16,442 bases of DNA from JAOTWJ01 sp036398175 (GCA_036398175.1 DASWHL010000116.1:1-16442); one strand, 5' to 3'; positions 6,749 through 13,737 are shown, counted from the first letter of the stretch. The notes: a model not told the origin generated them from the sequence alone. Numbers and translations: made by a program.

Positions 6749-6776
6749 TTGGATTCCCATCCCCTACAGGTAAAGT
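6749..6776 (+). promoter_or_regulatory. putative sigma-70-like promoter
   Basis: TTGGAT (6749-6754) and TAAAGT (6771-6776) are separated by 16 bp. Transcription would start within the adjacent inverted repeat and reach the small ORF at 6916 after a leader of about 130 nt. Confidence 0.45.
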
Positions 6777-6804
6777 ATTGTTTCACATGTAGTTACGTGA
6801 CAAT
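6777..6804. promoter_or_regulatory. inverted repeat, possible operator
   Basis: The arms are ATTG(TT)TCAC at 6777-6786 and GTGACAAT at 6797-6804: 8 bp pair, with a 2-nt bulge and a 10-nt centre. It starts right after the TAAAGT box, where a repressor could block initiation. A short RNA hairpin is the alternative. Confidence 0.4.
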
Positions 6805-6915
6805 GACTGCCGGCGTGAGTGGGCCGTCCCCGGCCGCGAGGCGGCGCCCCTCCTTGCGGCAGGGCCGTCGTCTCGCTTTTCTAGGGTAACCCCGCTCCCC
6901 GAGCCCCCAACCTCC

Positions 6916-7062
6916 ATGCGTGACGACCAGCGTCCGCCATCCAATCTCCACAGCCTCGCCCGGCCCGTCTGCGTGGCCGGCGCGCTGACGCTCGCCTTTG
7001 CGCTGGGCGCCGGCGTCTGGCCGATGCGGAAGGGCCAGCCCGACGCCGAGGCCAAGACCTAG
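6916..7062 (+). CDS. 48-residue single-pass membrane peptide
   Basis: ATG 6916 opens a frame of 48 codons before TAG 7060-7062. The N-terminus is polar (MRDDQRPPSNLHSLARPV), residues about 18-35 are hydrophobic (VCVAGALTLAFALGAGVW), and a short charged tail follows. This is the pattern of a small inner-membrane protein. No ribosome binding site is visible, so the call is tentative. The next small gene begins 4 nt after its stop. I recognise no family. Confidence 0.4.
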   Translation: MRDDQRPPSNLHSLARPVCVAGALTLAFALGAGVWPMRKGQPDAEAKT

Positions 7063-7066
7063 CGTT

Positions 7067-7267
7067 TTGGGGCTGCTCGAGTGGCTTCGCAAGCAGATTG
7101 GCCAAGTGCCACCGGATCTCGAGGTCTGTGAGTTTCGGTGTTCGCGCACGAGCTGCCGCCACGGGGACTGGGAGCGTTGCGACTGGAGGCTCCGGGGCGG
7201 CCTGCCCACCGACCTCCCGGATGCCAACCAGGGGCCTGCGGCGTCCGGCGCCGATTCGTCTCCCTGA
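7067..7267 (+). CDS. small four-cysteine protein
   Basis: The frame gives 66 residues from TTG 7067. An amphipathic start (MGLLEWLRKQIGQVPPDLEV) is followed by CEFRCSRTSCRHGDWERC, with Cys21, 25, 30 and 38 in the pattern Cx3Cx4Cx7C, which could bind zinc or an iron-sulfur cluster. The C-terminal 25 residues look disordered. The cysteine/tryptophan motif resembles short hypothetical proteins of soil bacteria that I cannot name. TTG is the most plausible start, since no ATG or GTG lies in frame nearby and the frame before it overlaps the 48-aa peptide. The ribosome binding site is poor, so the exact start is uncertain. Confidence 0.55.
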   Translation: MGLLEWLRKQIGQVPPDLEVCEFRCSRTSCRHGDWERCDWRLRGGLPTDLPDANQGPAASGADSSP

Positions 7268-7270
7268 CGC

Positions 7271-7348
7271 CGTTCCGGGCTCCGCTTCCGGCCCCTCGAT
7301 GTTCCCGAGGCGGGCTGCCTCCAGCCCCTCGGGGTGAGGCCCGGAACG
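7271..7348 (+). promoter_or_regulatory. nested hairpin directly before the kinase start
   Basis: CGTTCCGGGC (7271-7280) and GCCCGGAACG (7339-7348) form a perfect 10-bp outer stem that closes 1 nt before GTG 7350. Inside it, CCGAG-GC-GGGCT (7305-7316) pairs with AGCCC-CTCGG (7323-7332), giving 10 more pairs, a 2-nt bulge and a 6-nt loop. No T tract follows, so it is more likely a translational control element than a terminator, although it may also end the upstream transcript. Confidence 0.55.
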
Positions 7349-7349
7349 C

Positions 7350-8933
7350 GTGAACGGTACGCCATTGCCCGTCCCCGCTACCGACTTCGCAAGCCGCCTC
7401 GCGGCCGCGCTCGCCCCCGAGTACGAACTCAGGGAACTCCTCGGTCGTGGCGGATTCGGCGAGGTCTACGCGGCATGGGATCCCAGCCTCAAGCGCGAAG
7501 TGGCCATCAAGACCCTGCGGCCGGACCTCGCTTCTCAGGACGACATCGTGCGCCGCTTCCGGCGGGAAGCGGAAGCGGCCGCGGGGCTGCGCCACCAGAG
7601 CATTCTCCCGGTCTACGCGGTCGGCGAGCGCGCGGGCATCGTCTGGTTCTCGATGCCGCGCGTCCATGGGGAATCGCTGCGGGACTGGCTCCGGCGGGAG
7701 CCGCAACCTCCCATCGGGGAGGTCCGGCGGATCCTCGGGGAAGTGGCCGCGGCGCTCGGCGCCGCGCACGAGGCCGGCGTCGTCCACCGTGACGTCAAGC
7801 CCGACAACATCCTGCTCGAGGGCGACGACCGGCGGGTGCTGGTGACGGACTTCGGGATCGCAAAGGCCGTGGATGCCGGCGACACCGGGCTGACGCTGCC
7901 GGGCGTGGCGGTGGGCTCCCCGGATTACATGAGTCCCGAGCAGGCTGCCGGCGACCCTGTGGATCACCGGGCGGACATCTACTCGCTGGGCGTGCTCGGG
8001 TTCGAGATGGTCGCCGGGCATCTCCCGTTCGGCGCGGGAACGGTCGCGGTCGTGCTGCTGCGGCACGCCACCGAAGCGCCGCCCTCGCTGCTCGACGTGC
8101 GACCGGCCTGTCCGTCGCACCTGGCCGCGGTCATGTCCCGCTGTCTCGCCAAGGAACCGGCGGCCCGATGGCCCACGATGGGCGCGCTGCGCGAGGCCCT
8201 GATGCCCCACGCCGAGATGGCGGCCGCTCGGTCGGAAGGGCGTGCCGCTTCGCGCACGGACCGGGGACTCGGGCGGCGCGCGGCCGCCTACGCCGTGCTG
8301 TGGATCGGAGCGGTCGTCGCCGACGTCGCGGGCTGGCTGGATTGGTCGGCCGCGCCCGTCGCGTCCGGCGGGCTGGCGCTCGCGGCGGCGCTCGAGCTTG
8401 GCGCGCTGCGGGCCCGCGGGCTGGGATGGCGGGATGCCCTTCATGGCCGGCGGGCGCGACACGGGCCGCATGCCTCGCTCCCGACGCCCGCGGCCACCGC
8501 CCGGTTCGGTGGGTGGGCCGTGGTCGTGGGTCGCGTGTTGGCCGACCGCATGGCCGTCCGGGGCATGGTGGCGCGTCTGCCGGCGTCGGAGCGCAAGAGC
8601 ATTCAGGATCTGCTGCCGATCCTGGACCGGCTCGTGGCGGAGGCCATTGATGCGGCCGAGCAGCTCGCGACGCTCGAGCGGGAGGTCGCGGACGGCAGGT
8701 CGCTGGAGGACCGCGTCGAGCGCCGCCGCGAGCTGTCGGGCCAGATGGATCGTTCGGCCCGCGCCGTTGCCGACCTGCGCCGGGCGGTCCGCGCCGCCGA
8801 CGCCGAGGGAATGGCCCGGCTCCGCGACGATGTGAACCGATTGACCGGCGGCGTGCTAGTGCGCGCGGCGCCGGTGGGCGACCAGCACGGCGAGCGCCAG
8901 GAACAGGCCGACCGTCCCGACCGACGTTCCTAG
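7350..8933 (+). CDS. membrane-associated Ser/Thr protein kinase (PknB-like)
   Basis: The protein has 527 residues. Residues 28-285 are a Hanks-type kinase with all key motifs: glycine loop GRGGFGEVY (32-40), VAIK with ATP-binding Lys54, catalytic loop HRDVKPDN (146-153, Asp148), DFG (167-169) and the activation segment ending SPEQ (195-198). One or two hydrophobic segments follow (about 312-350). The C-terminal 150 residues are charged and helical, probably coiled coil (LVAEAIDAAEQLATLEREV...), in place of the usual PASTA or sensor domain. It should signal from the inner face of the membrane. The GTG start has only a weak GGTGAGG about 10 nt upstream and lies at the foot of a hairpin. The last 26 codons overlap the convergent gene. 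Confidence 0.9.
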   Translation: MNGTPLPVPATDFASRLAAALAPEYELRELLGRGGFGEVYAAWDPSLKREVAIKTLRPDLASQDDIVRRFRREAEAAAGLRHQSILPVYAVGERAGIVWFSMPRVHGESLRDWLRREPQPPIGEVRRILGEVAAALGAAHEAGVVHRDVKPDNILLEGDDRRVLVTDFGIAKAVDAGDTGLTLPGVAVGSPDYMSPEQAAGDPVDHRADIYSLGVLGFEMVAGHLPFGAGTVAVVLLRHATEAPPSLLDVRPACPSHLAAVMSRCLAKEPAARWPTMGALREALMPHAEMAAARSEGRAASRTDRGLGRRAAAYAVLWIGAVVADVAGWLDWSAAPVASGGLALAAALELGALRARGLGWRDALHGRRARHGPHASLPTPAATARFGGWAVVVGRVLADRMAVRGMVARLPASERKSIQDLLPILDRLVAEAIDAAEQLATLEREVADGRSLEDRVERRRELSGQMDRSARAVADLRRAVRAADAEGMARLRDDVNRLTGGVLVRAAPVGDQHGERQEQADRPDRRS

Positions 8934-9950
8934 CGCGCTCACGCCCACGGTCGGCCGTCCCGGCCCGCGTCCGAACCGTGCTGCAACCCACCCGCGGGTC
9001 CACGTGCCGAGATCCATGCCCATCGCGCCGGCGAACGCGTCCGCGAACGTGCCGTCGTGGCGCCAGAAGGAGGCGAACCGCTCCGGCCCGATCTCGGTCA
9101 ACAGGTCGCTCAGGTACGTGGCCGGTGTCGCGCTGGCGCTCCAAGGGAACTCGTGGTGTACGCCTAGCGCGCGCAGGGACCGGTTGCCGGCCCGGGTTCC
9201 CGTGACGAAATCACGGCAGCCCTCCTCGCGACCCGCCAGGCACGCGTTCAGCGACAGGCGGAACTCCAGGCGCTGGTCAATCCACCACCACAGGCCCTCG
9301 CCCCGCAACGTGGCCAGCAGCAGCTCGCGCGGCGTGCCACGCGGAGGGTGCCGCTCCGGAGGCGGGTAGCCCGGCGAGGTGATCGCCAGGGCCGATCCCC
9401 CGGTCCGGAGCCACGCGTCCACGGCCCGGCCGGGCCGCCCGAACCGGAAGTAGTACGCGCACGGGCCGAGGAGCGCGGGGCCGGCACGCCGGTAGAATGG
9501 GCGTGCGCCTGCCGGGCGCTCCGCGTAGATGGCGACACAGGCGTCCCCGTCCTTCTCCGGAAGCGCGTAGTAGAGGGCGGGGGTGGGGCCGAACATCGTG
9601 TCGCGTACGAACGCGACGATGGCGACCCCCGCCCCCGGTCCCGCGCCCGCGATCTCGCGGACGCGCGCCGAGAGCCATTCCCGTTCTCCGGACCGCCAGG
9701 TCCCGTCGAATCCCGTGTGCATCCGCCCGTCCGACGCCTGCCCGGCCGCGGCCCGGAGGGAGTCGCGCACGATCCGCATGGCCACGGCTCGACGGGCGGA
9801 GGCCAGCGCCTGCTCGGCGGCGCGCGCGGCGGTGTGCACGTACGTATCACTCCGCTCCAGCCGTCGCGGCTCGGGGGGCAGGAGGAACGTGGCCGCCGCG
9901 GCCGCCGCGATCAGCGCCAGGGCTCCAAGCCGCGCCGGCGTCAGCGCCAT
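8856..9950 (-). CDS. exported membrane-anchored protein, degenerate peptidase-MA-like (paralog B)
   Basis: The protein has 364 residues. The N-terminal hydrophobic segment (about 5-24) is a signal anchor and a second helix closes the protein (about 339-358), so the bulk is outside the membrane. EGLWWWIDQR (218-227) matches EGLPAFVEQR of the preceding protein with identical spacing. A Cys pair (237/245) and a helical end (YLSDLLTEIGPERFASFW...WTRGWVAARFG) follow, the usual layout after the glutamate ligand in gluzincin-type peptidases. No HExxH is present, so it is probably not a protease; this is inference. ATG 9950 has GGAG 6 nt upstream and overlaps the previous gene by 10 nt. It is the last gene of the operon and overlaps the kinase gene tail to tail by 78 bp. 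Confidence 0.7.
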   Translation of the reverse strand: MALTPARLGALALIAAAAAATFLLPPEPRRLERSDTYVHTAARAAEQALASARRAVAMRIVRDSLRAAAGQASDGRMHTGFDGTWRSGEREWLSARVREIAGAGPGAGVAIVAFVRDTMFGPTPALYYALPEKDGDACVAIYAERPAGARPFYRRAGPALLGPCAYYFRFGRPGRAVDAWLRTGGSALAITSPGYPPPERHPPRGTPRELLLATLRGEGLWWWIDQRLEFRLSLNACLAGREEGCRDFVTGTRAGNRSLRALGVHHEFPWSASATPATYLSDLLTEIGPERFASFWRHDGTFADAFAGAMGMDLGTWTRGWVAARFGRGPGRPTVGVSALGTSVGTVGLFLALAVLVAHRRRAH

Positions 9951-11020
9951 CGGGTGCTCCGCGTGGCGAGCGCCGCCAGTCCCAACACACTGGCGACGGC
10001 CAGCCACTGCGTCCCGGCGGGGATGCTCGTTGCGGGCGGCCGGTGTGCCAGGATGGTCGCCCGCCAGCCGGCGAGCAGGGAATCGAGCGGGACGCCGGCG
10101 GCGGCCTCGAGCCGCGGCACCAGCGCCGCGGCCGAGTCTGCGAAGAACCGCGTGACCCCGTCGGCGCCGGCCAGGTTTCGCGCCGCGAGCAGCACGGTGC
10201 CGCGTGCCCGGGTGGAGAGTGACGGCACCTCGGCGCCGATGAGGTCGAGGAACACGACACAGGCGCCGGGATCCCGCGGCCCGACGCACGCGGCGTAAGG
10301 GCGGGCCAGGGCAGGTTCATTGGCGCGCCAGCGATACCGCTGCTCGACGAACGCGGGCAGGCCCTCCGCCTGATCGAGGGGCGGGCCGCCGGTGTCCGTG
10401 ACGATCCGGAGCGCGTCGCCGCACGCGGCGAGAAGGCCCTGGAAGCATTGTCGCGCGCCCGGCAGGTGACTGGTCACCAGCTCGATGTACGTGGCTTCGA
10501 GAAGCGGAGTGGGATCCTCGAACAGTCGCAGATCCGCGCGCCACGCGGTCATGCTCCGGCCGCCCCGCCTCATGAGGATCTGTTGCACGCCATGCGCCAG
10601 CTGCCGCCCGACCCGCTGCGGCGTGGCAGCGCCCCGTGGTGCCTGGATGAACTGCGCGTCACCCGCGATCAGGCGCCCCCAGGCCGGATCGGGCGGGCCG
10701 AACCGCACGACGAGCACGGCGCCTTCGAGGGTCGTGACGTGCTCTGTCCCCAAGGCCTCGATCAGCTGCGCACGCAGGCGGTCCAGCGCGGTTCGGAGGA
10801 CCGGTGCGGCCGCCGAGTCGGTGAGCACGAGGAGCGGCCCCACGCGGAGCGTGTCGTGGTGGACCAGGGCCAGGCTGTCGGTCCGCTCGCGCCGCGTGGC
10901 GAACGCGGCAGCCCGCTGCTCGAGCCGCGCCAGCCACGCCCGCTCCTCGGGTGTCTGGGCGCGCGCCCCCGACGCCACGCCAAGCAGGAGCAAGCCGAGG
11001 GGCAGACGGATCCTAGACAC
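9941..11020 (-). CDS. exported membrane-anchored protein, degenerate peptidase-MA-like (paralog A)
   Basis: The protein has 359 residues from GTG 11020. Residues 1-22 are a signal peptide (cleavage after ARA), and residues 337-352 form a C-terminal membrane anchor. In between, LAHGVQQIL (141-149) sits where a gluzincin would have HExxH but lacks the Glu and second His. AEGLPAFVEQR (218-228) keeps the downstream Glu motif, and Cys245/Cys254 may form a disulfide. The C-terminal helices (ARNLAGADGVTRFFADSAAAL...LLAGWRATI) resemble those of paralog B. I infer an inactive peptidase fold used for binding. The start overlaps the permease stop by 8 nt, so translation is coupled. It may work with the transporter as an outside partner. 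Confidence 0.7.
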   Translation of the reverse strand: MSRIRLPLGLLLLGVASGARAQTPEERAWLARLEQRAAAFATRRERTDSLALVHHDTLRVGPLLVLTDSAAAPVLRTALDRLRAQLIEALGTEHVTTLEGAVLVVRFGPPDPAWGRLIAGDAQFIQAPRGAATPQRVGRQLAHGVQQILMRRGGRSMTAWRADLRLFEDPTPLLEATYIELVTSHLPGARQCFQGLLAACGDALRIVTDTGGPPLDQAEGLPAFVEQRYRWRANEPALARPYAACVGPRDPGACVVFLDLIGAEVPSLSTRARGTVLLAARNLAGADGVTRFFADSAAALVPRLEAAAGVPLDSLLAGWRATILAHRPPATSIPAGTQWLAVASVLGLAALATRSTRWR

Positions 11021-11660
11021 CGATCAACGTCCACGGACCCGCGAAGATCTCGAACGGACCGAGCCGGCCCACGAGCAGGTCAACCAGCAGGCCGAGTCCG
11101 GCGGCCGCCAGCACCTCGGTCAGCGCGAGCATCACGGCGACGCCACCAAGGACCATGGCGGACGTTCGCTTGCTGCCGGCCGCCAGGGCGAACATCAGCG
11201 CGTACCCCACGAGTGCGGCGAGGGTGAAGCGGAGCGTCACGGCCATGGCGTACGTGCGCAGGCCCACCGGCAGGTCGAGGCTTCCGATGGCCAGTGCGCA
11301 GCCGAGGCCCACCGCGGCGGTGATCGGCACGACCAGGAGGGCCCCGGCGCCGAAGCGCAGGAGCACGTAGTACCATCGGGGAACCGGCAGGGTCAGCGCG
11401 TAGACGTGATCGCCCTGGTGATCGGCGGACCACGCGCTCACGGCCAACGCCAGGCCGACGATAACCGCCAGCACCGGGAAGAGCGTGCCGGTGGTTTCGA
11501 CCGACGTAAGCATGTTCACGAGGTCCCACGCGCGGCGATCCCCGACGGAGAACCCCGCCCGCTGCACCGCGAGCAGCGGCACGGTGAACCCGGCCACCGC
11601 GAGCAGGACCACCGCGGTGAACGAAGCCTTCCACTGGACCCGGCAGACGGCGGCGAACAC
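11013..11660 (-). CDS. ABC-2 type transporter permease
   Basis: The protein has 215 residues with about six hydrophobic helices (starting ASFTAVVLLAVAGFTVPLL, then TLFPVLAVIVGLALAVSAW, VLLRFGAGALLVVPITAAVGLG, FTLAALVGYALMFALAA, SAMVLGGVAVMLALTEVL), typical of an ABC-2 membrane subunit. The loop after helix 2 (SADHQGDHVYALTLPVPRW) is the coupling-type segment seen in these permeases. I chose GTG 11660, 2 nt after the ATPase stop, because the longer frame upstream overlaps the ATPase and is low complexity. With the ATPase it should form an exporter or extract molecules from the membrane; the cargo is unknown. Confidence 0.8.
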   Translation of the reverse strand: MFAAVCRVQWKASFTAVVLLAVAGFTVPLLAVQRAGFSVGDRRAWDLVNMLTSVETTGTLFPVLAVIVGLALAVSAWSADHQGDHVYALTLPVPRWYYVLLRFGAGALLVVPITAAVGLGCALAIGSLDLPVGLRTYAMAVTLRFTLAALVGYALMFALAAGSKRTSAMVLGGVAVMLALTEVLAAAGLGLLVDLLVGRLGPFEIFAGPWTLIGV

Positions 11661-11662
11661 GA

Positions 11663-12568
11663 TCAGGCCCCCCGCGGGGTGCGGGCGGTGCGCAGCAGCT
11701 CCACGAACCCCTCCTCGAGATCGAGGTCCACGACGTCCTGCAGGACGGCGCCGATGCCCTCGAAGTACTGGTACATCGTGGGCTGCCATCCCCGGACCAC
11801 CCAGACTTCGGTGCCGCTCGCGCCGTCGCCCCGCTCGCGGGCGAGCAGCACGAACGGCGCGTCCCCGACCTGGGCCGGCGCGTTCCGGATGCGCAGCCGC
11901 TTGATCCCGTTCTTGAAACTGTGCATCGGCACGTCCGCCACGAGCCGCCCGCGATCCATGACGCCCACCCAGTCGCAGATGCGTTCCAGCTCATGGATCA
12001 GGTGGCTCGAGACGAACACCGTCGCGCCCGATTCGGACACGAAGTCAATGACCGCCATGAGGACGTCGCGCCGGACGACCGGGTCGAGACCGTCGGTGGG
12101 CTCGTCCAGCACCAGGAGATCCGGGCGCTGCGCCAGCGCCATCAGCATGAGCAGCTTGCCGCTCTCGCCCTTGGACAACCGGTTGATCCGGGTCTCCGGC
12201 TCCAGGGCGAAGCTGCGCAGCAACTCCGCCGCCGCCGCCCGGTCCCACCGCGGGTGAAAGGCGCCGTGAAACGCGAGCGTCTCCCGTACCGTGAGCGTGG
12301 GATACAGGTGGGGGCGTTCCGGGACGTAGCCCACGCGCGCGAACATCCGGGGCGTGTCACCGGGAATGGTGTGGCCGAGAACGTGCACGGTCCCCCGGGC
12401 GGCCCGCAGCAGCCCCAGACAGAGCCGGATCGTAGTGGTCTTGCCGGACCCGTTGGGGCCCAGGAAACCGTAGATGGAGCCGGTCGGGACGCGAAGGTTC
12501 AGGTCGCCAAGCTCGAACGCCTTGCCGGCCCGGTAGTGGAGTCCCGATGTCTCGATGGCGTAGCTCAT
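11663..12568 (-). CDS. ABC transporter ATP-binding protein
   Basis: The protein has 301 residues. Walker A is GPNGSGKT (37-44), the signature is LSKGE (131-135, a variant of LSGGQ), Walker B is LLVLDEP (151-157) and the switch His is H189 in FVSSH. At the Q-loop the sequence is GYVPERPHLY (80-89), with Glu instead of Gln, as in several ABC-2 ATPases. About 90 further residues form the regulatory tail usual in this group. The start ATG overlaps the regulator stop as ATGA (12565-12568), so the two are translationally coupled, and GGGGGAAGG lies before it. The Ytr-like gene order points to an envelope-related exporter. Confidence 0.9.
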   Translation of the reverse strand: MSYAIETSGLHYRAGKAFELGDLNLRVPTGSIYGFLGPNGSGKTTTIRLCLGLLRAARGTVHVLGHTIPGDTPRMFARVGYVPERPHLYPTLTVRETLAFHGAFHPRWDRAAAAELLRSFALEPETRINRLSKGESGKLLMLMALAQRPDLLVLDEPTDGLDPVVRRDVLMAVIDFVSESGATVFVSSHLIHELERICDWVGVMDRGRLVADVPMHSFKNGIKRLRIRNAPAQVGDAPFVLLARERGDGASGTEVWVVRGWQPTMYQYFEGIGAVLQDVVDLDLEEGFVELLRTARTPRGA

Positions 12569-12945
12569 CCTTCCCCCGCTCCAAGCTCCCGTCGCATGGC
12601 GTGCACGACGTCCTCCCCGCGGATCCCGAGTCGGGCGGCCTCGTCGAGCAGGCCCCGCGCCAGCCTGGCGGCCTGGTCTTCCTGCGTCCGCTTGCGGCGG
12701 TCCGCGCCCACGCCGCGCGCATAGGTCCCCGAGCCCTGTCGCATCTCCACGAACCCCTCGCCTTCGAGCACCCGGTAGGCCTGGACCACCGTGGCCGGAT
12801 TGATGCGCAGCCGCGCCGCGAGCTGCCGGACCGAGGGCAGGGCCGCGCCCTCGGCGATGTCCCCGGCGGCCACCGCGAGCCGAATCCGGCTCGCGATCTG
12901 GTCGTACAGGGGTATGGGGCTGCGCGGATCAACGTCGTCGAACAT
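12565..12945 (-). CDS. GntR-family transcriptional regulator, YtrA type
   Basis: The protein has 126 residues. Residues about 9-77 are a GntR winged helix (PLYDQIASRIRLAVAAGDIAEGAALPSVRQLAARLRINPATVVQAYRVLEGEGFVEMRQGSGTY in shape), and the short helical tail of about 45 residues is the mark of the YtrA subfamily, which lacks a large ligand domain. Regulators of this kind normally repress their own operon, usually one with an ABC transporter, as here. I chose ATG 12945: an upstream GTG (12975) lies inside the promoter and would precede the transcript start. There is no clear ribosome binding site; the leader is only about 20 nt. Confidence 0.9.
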   Translation of the reverse strand: MFDDVDPRSPIPLYDQIASRIRLAVAAGDIAEGAALPSVRQLAARLRINPATVVQAYRVLEGEGFVEMRQGSGTYARGVGADRRKRTQEDQAARLARGLLDEAARLGIRGEDVVHAMRRELGAGEG

Positions 12946-12961
12946 GCGATTGAGTGTGTTG

Positions 12962-12975
12962 GTGTAGTAATACAC
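12962..12975. promoter_or_regulatory. palindromic operator, likely for the YtrA-type regulator
   Basis: GTGTA (12962-12966) and TACAC (12971-12975) are perfect inverted arms around GTAA. The site overlaps the -10 box of the operon promoter. YtrA-family regulators are known to use GTGTA-type palindromes in front of their own genes, so autorepression is the simplest reading. Confidence 0.7.
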
Positions 12976-13000
12976 TAAGACTAAAGGCCCGGACTGTCAA
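12972..13000 (-). promoter_or_regulatory. promoter of the regulator-ABC operon
   Basis: Reading the minus strand, TTGACA (13000-12995) is a perfect -35 box, 17 bp from TAGTGT (12977-12972), a TAnnnT -10 box. Transcription should start near 12965, about 20 nt before ATG 12945. Confidence 0.7.
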
Positions 13001-13018
13001 GCGGTGCGCCGGTCCACG

Positions 13019-13047
13019 TTGCCGGGGCCGGAGGCCGCGACTAAACT
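13019..13047 (+). promoter_or_regulatory. leaderless promoter of the deiodinase-like gene
   Basis: TTGCCG (13019-13024) and TAAACT (13042-13047) are spaced by 17 bp. The ATG at 13054 begins 6 nt after the -10 box, so the transcript should start at or next to the start codon. No ribosome binding site is present, which agrees. Confidence 0.6.
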
Positions 13048-13053
13048 CGCGGC

Positions 13054-13737
13054 ATGAACGGCACGAAACCGGCCTTCCGTCCGCTCGACTTCCAGCGGCT
13101 CCCTCCCGAGGAAATGACCGCGCGGGGCCGCGCGTTCCTCGATCGCATGTGGGAGCGGCGGTCCGTCCGCGAGTTCGCTCCCGACCCCGTGCCGCGGGCG
13201 TGCGTCGAGCTGGCGATCCGCACGGCCATGAGCGCCCCCTCCGGCGCGCATCGCCAGCCCTGGCGGTTCGTGGTGGTGGACGATCCCGCGCTCAAGCGGC
13301 GGATCCGGGCGGCGGCGGAAGAGGAAGAGCGGGAGAACTATCAACACCGCTTCCCGGACGAATGGAAAGAAGCGCTGGCGCCCTTCGGGACCGACTGGCG
13401 CAAGCCGTTTCTGGAAACGGTCCCGTACCTCGTGGTGGTGTTTCGGGAGTCGCACGGCCTGGCTCCGGACGGCCGTCGCATCACCAACTACTACGTGAGC
13501 GAGAGCGTCGGCATTGCCTGCGGGCTCTTCATCGCCGCCCTCCACACCATGGGTCTCGCGACGCTCACGCACACGCCCAACCCGATGGGCTTCCTCGCGG
13601 ACCTGCTCGGTCGCCCGTCCAACGAGAAACCGTACATCCTGTTCCCGGTCGGCTATCCGGCCCCGGACGCGCGGGTCCCGGCCATCGAACGCAAGACGCT
13701 CGAGGAGGTCGTGCAATGGAACGCGGCTCCGCGGTGA
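13054..13737 (+). CDS. nitroreductase-fold flavoprotein of the iodotyrosine deiodinase type
   Basis: The protein has 227 residues. The nitroreductase signature RRSVREF (35-41) and SAPSGAHRQPW (60-70) bind FMN phosphate and ring. From my memory of animal iodotyrosine deiodinase, the stretch from about 88 to 220 aligns almost without gaps: EERENY, then DWRKPFL, SVGIACGLFIAALHTMGL, THTPNPMG, LGRPSNEKPYILFPVGYPA. The Glu92/Tyr96/Lys117 spacing equals that of the lid residues that grip the amino-acid part of halotyrosine, and Thr174 fits the residue that hydrogen-bonds the flavin. It could reductively dehalogenate halotyrosines or related phenols; the true substrate is unknown. The last 22 bases overlap the next gene. 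Confidence 0.85.
   Translation: MNGTKPAFRPLDFQRLPPEEMTARGRAFLDRMWERRSVREFAPDPVPRACVELAIRTAMSAPSGAHRQPWRFVVVDDPALKRRIRAAAEEEERENYQHRFPDEWKEALAPFGTDWRKPFLETVPYLVVVFRESHGLAPDGRRITNYYVSESVGIACGLFIAALHTMGLATLTHTPNPMGFLADLLGRPSNEKPYILFPVGYPAPDARVPAIERKTLEEVVQWNAAPR

Larger units (their letters stand above)
6570..6915. other. 346-bp divergent intergenic region
   Basis: The only clear structure is at 6749-6804: a plausible promoter and an inverted repeat in an AT-richer patch. The remainder is GC-rich with no convincing ORF, tRNA or terminator. Confidence 0.4.

Noticed and set aside
7059..8471. 470-residue minus-strand protein
   Set aside because: Antisense of the kinase domain, whose motifs are all intact on the plus strand.
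8856..11020. Active metallopeptidases in the ABC operon
   Set aside because: Neither protein has HExxH; the best place in paralog A reads AHGVQQ, so only a degenerate fold is claimed.
10485..12257. 590-residue plus-strand protein
   Set aside because: Antisense of the ABC permease, ATPase and paralog A genes; low-complexity and no domain.
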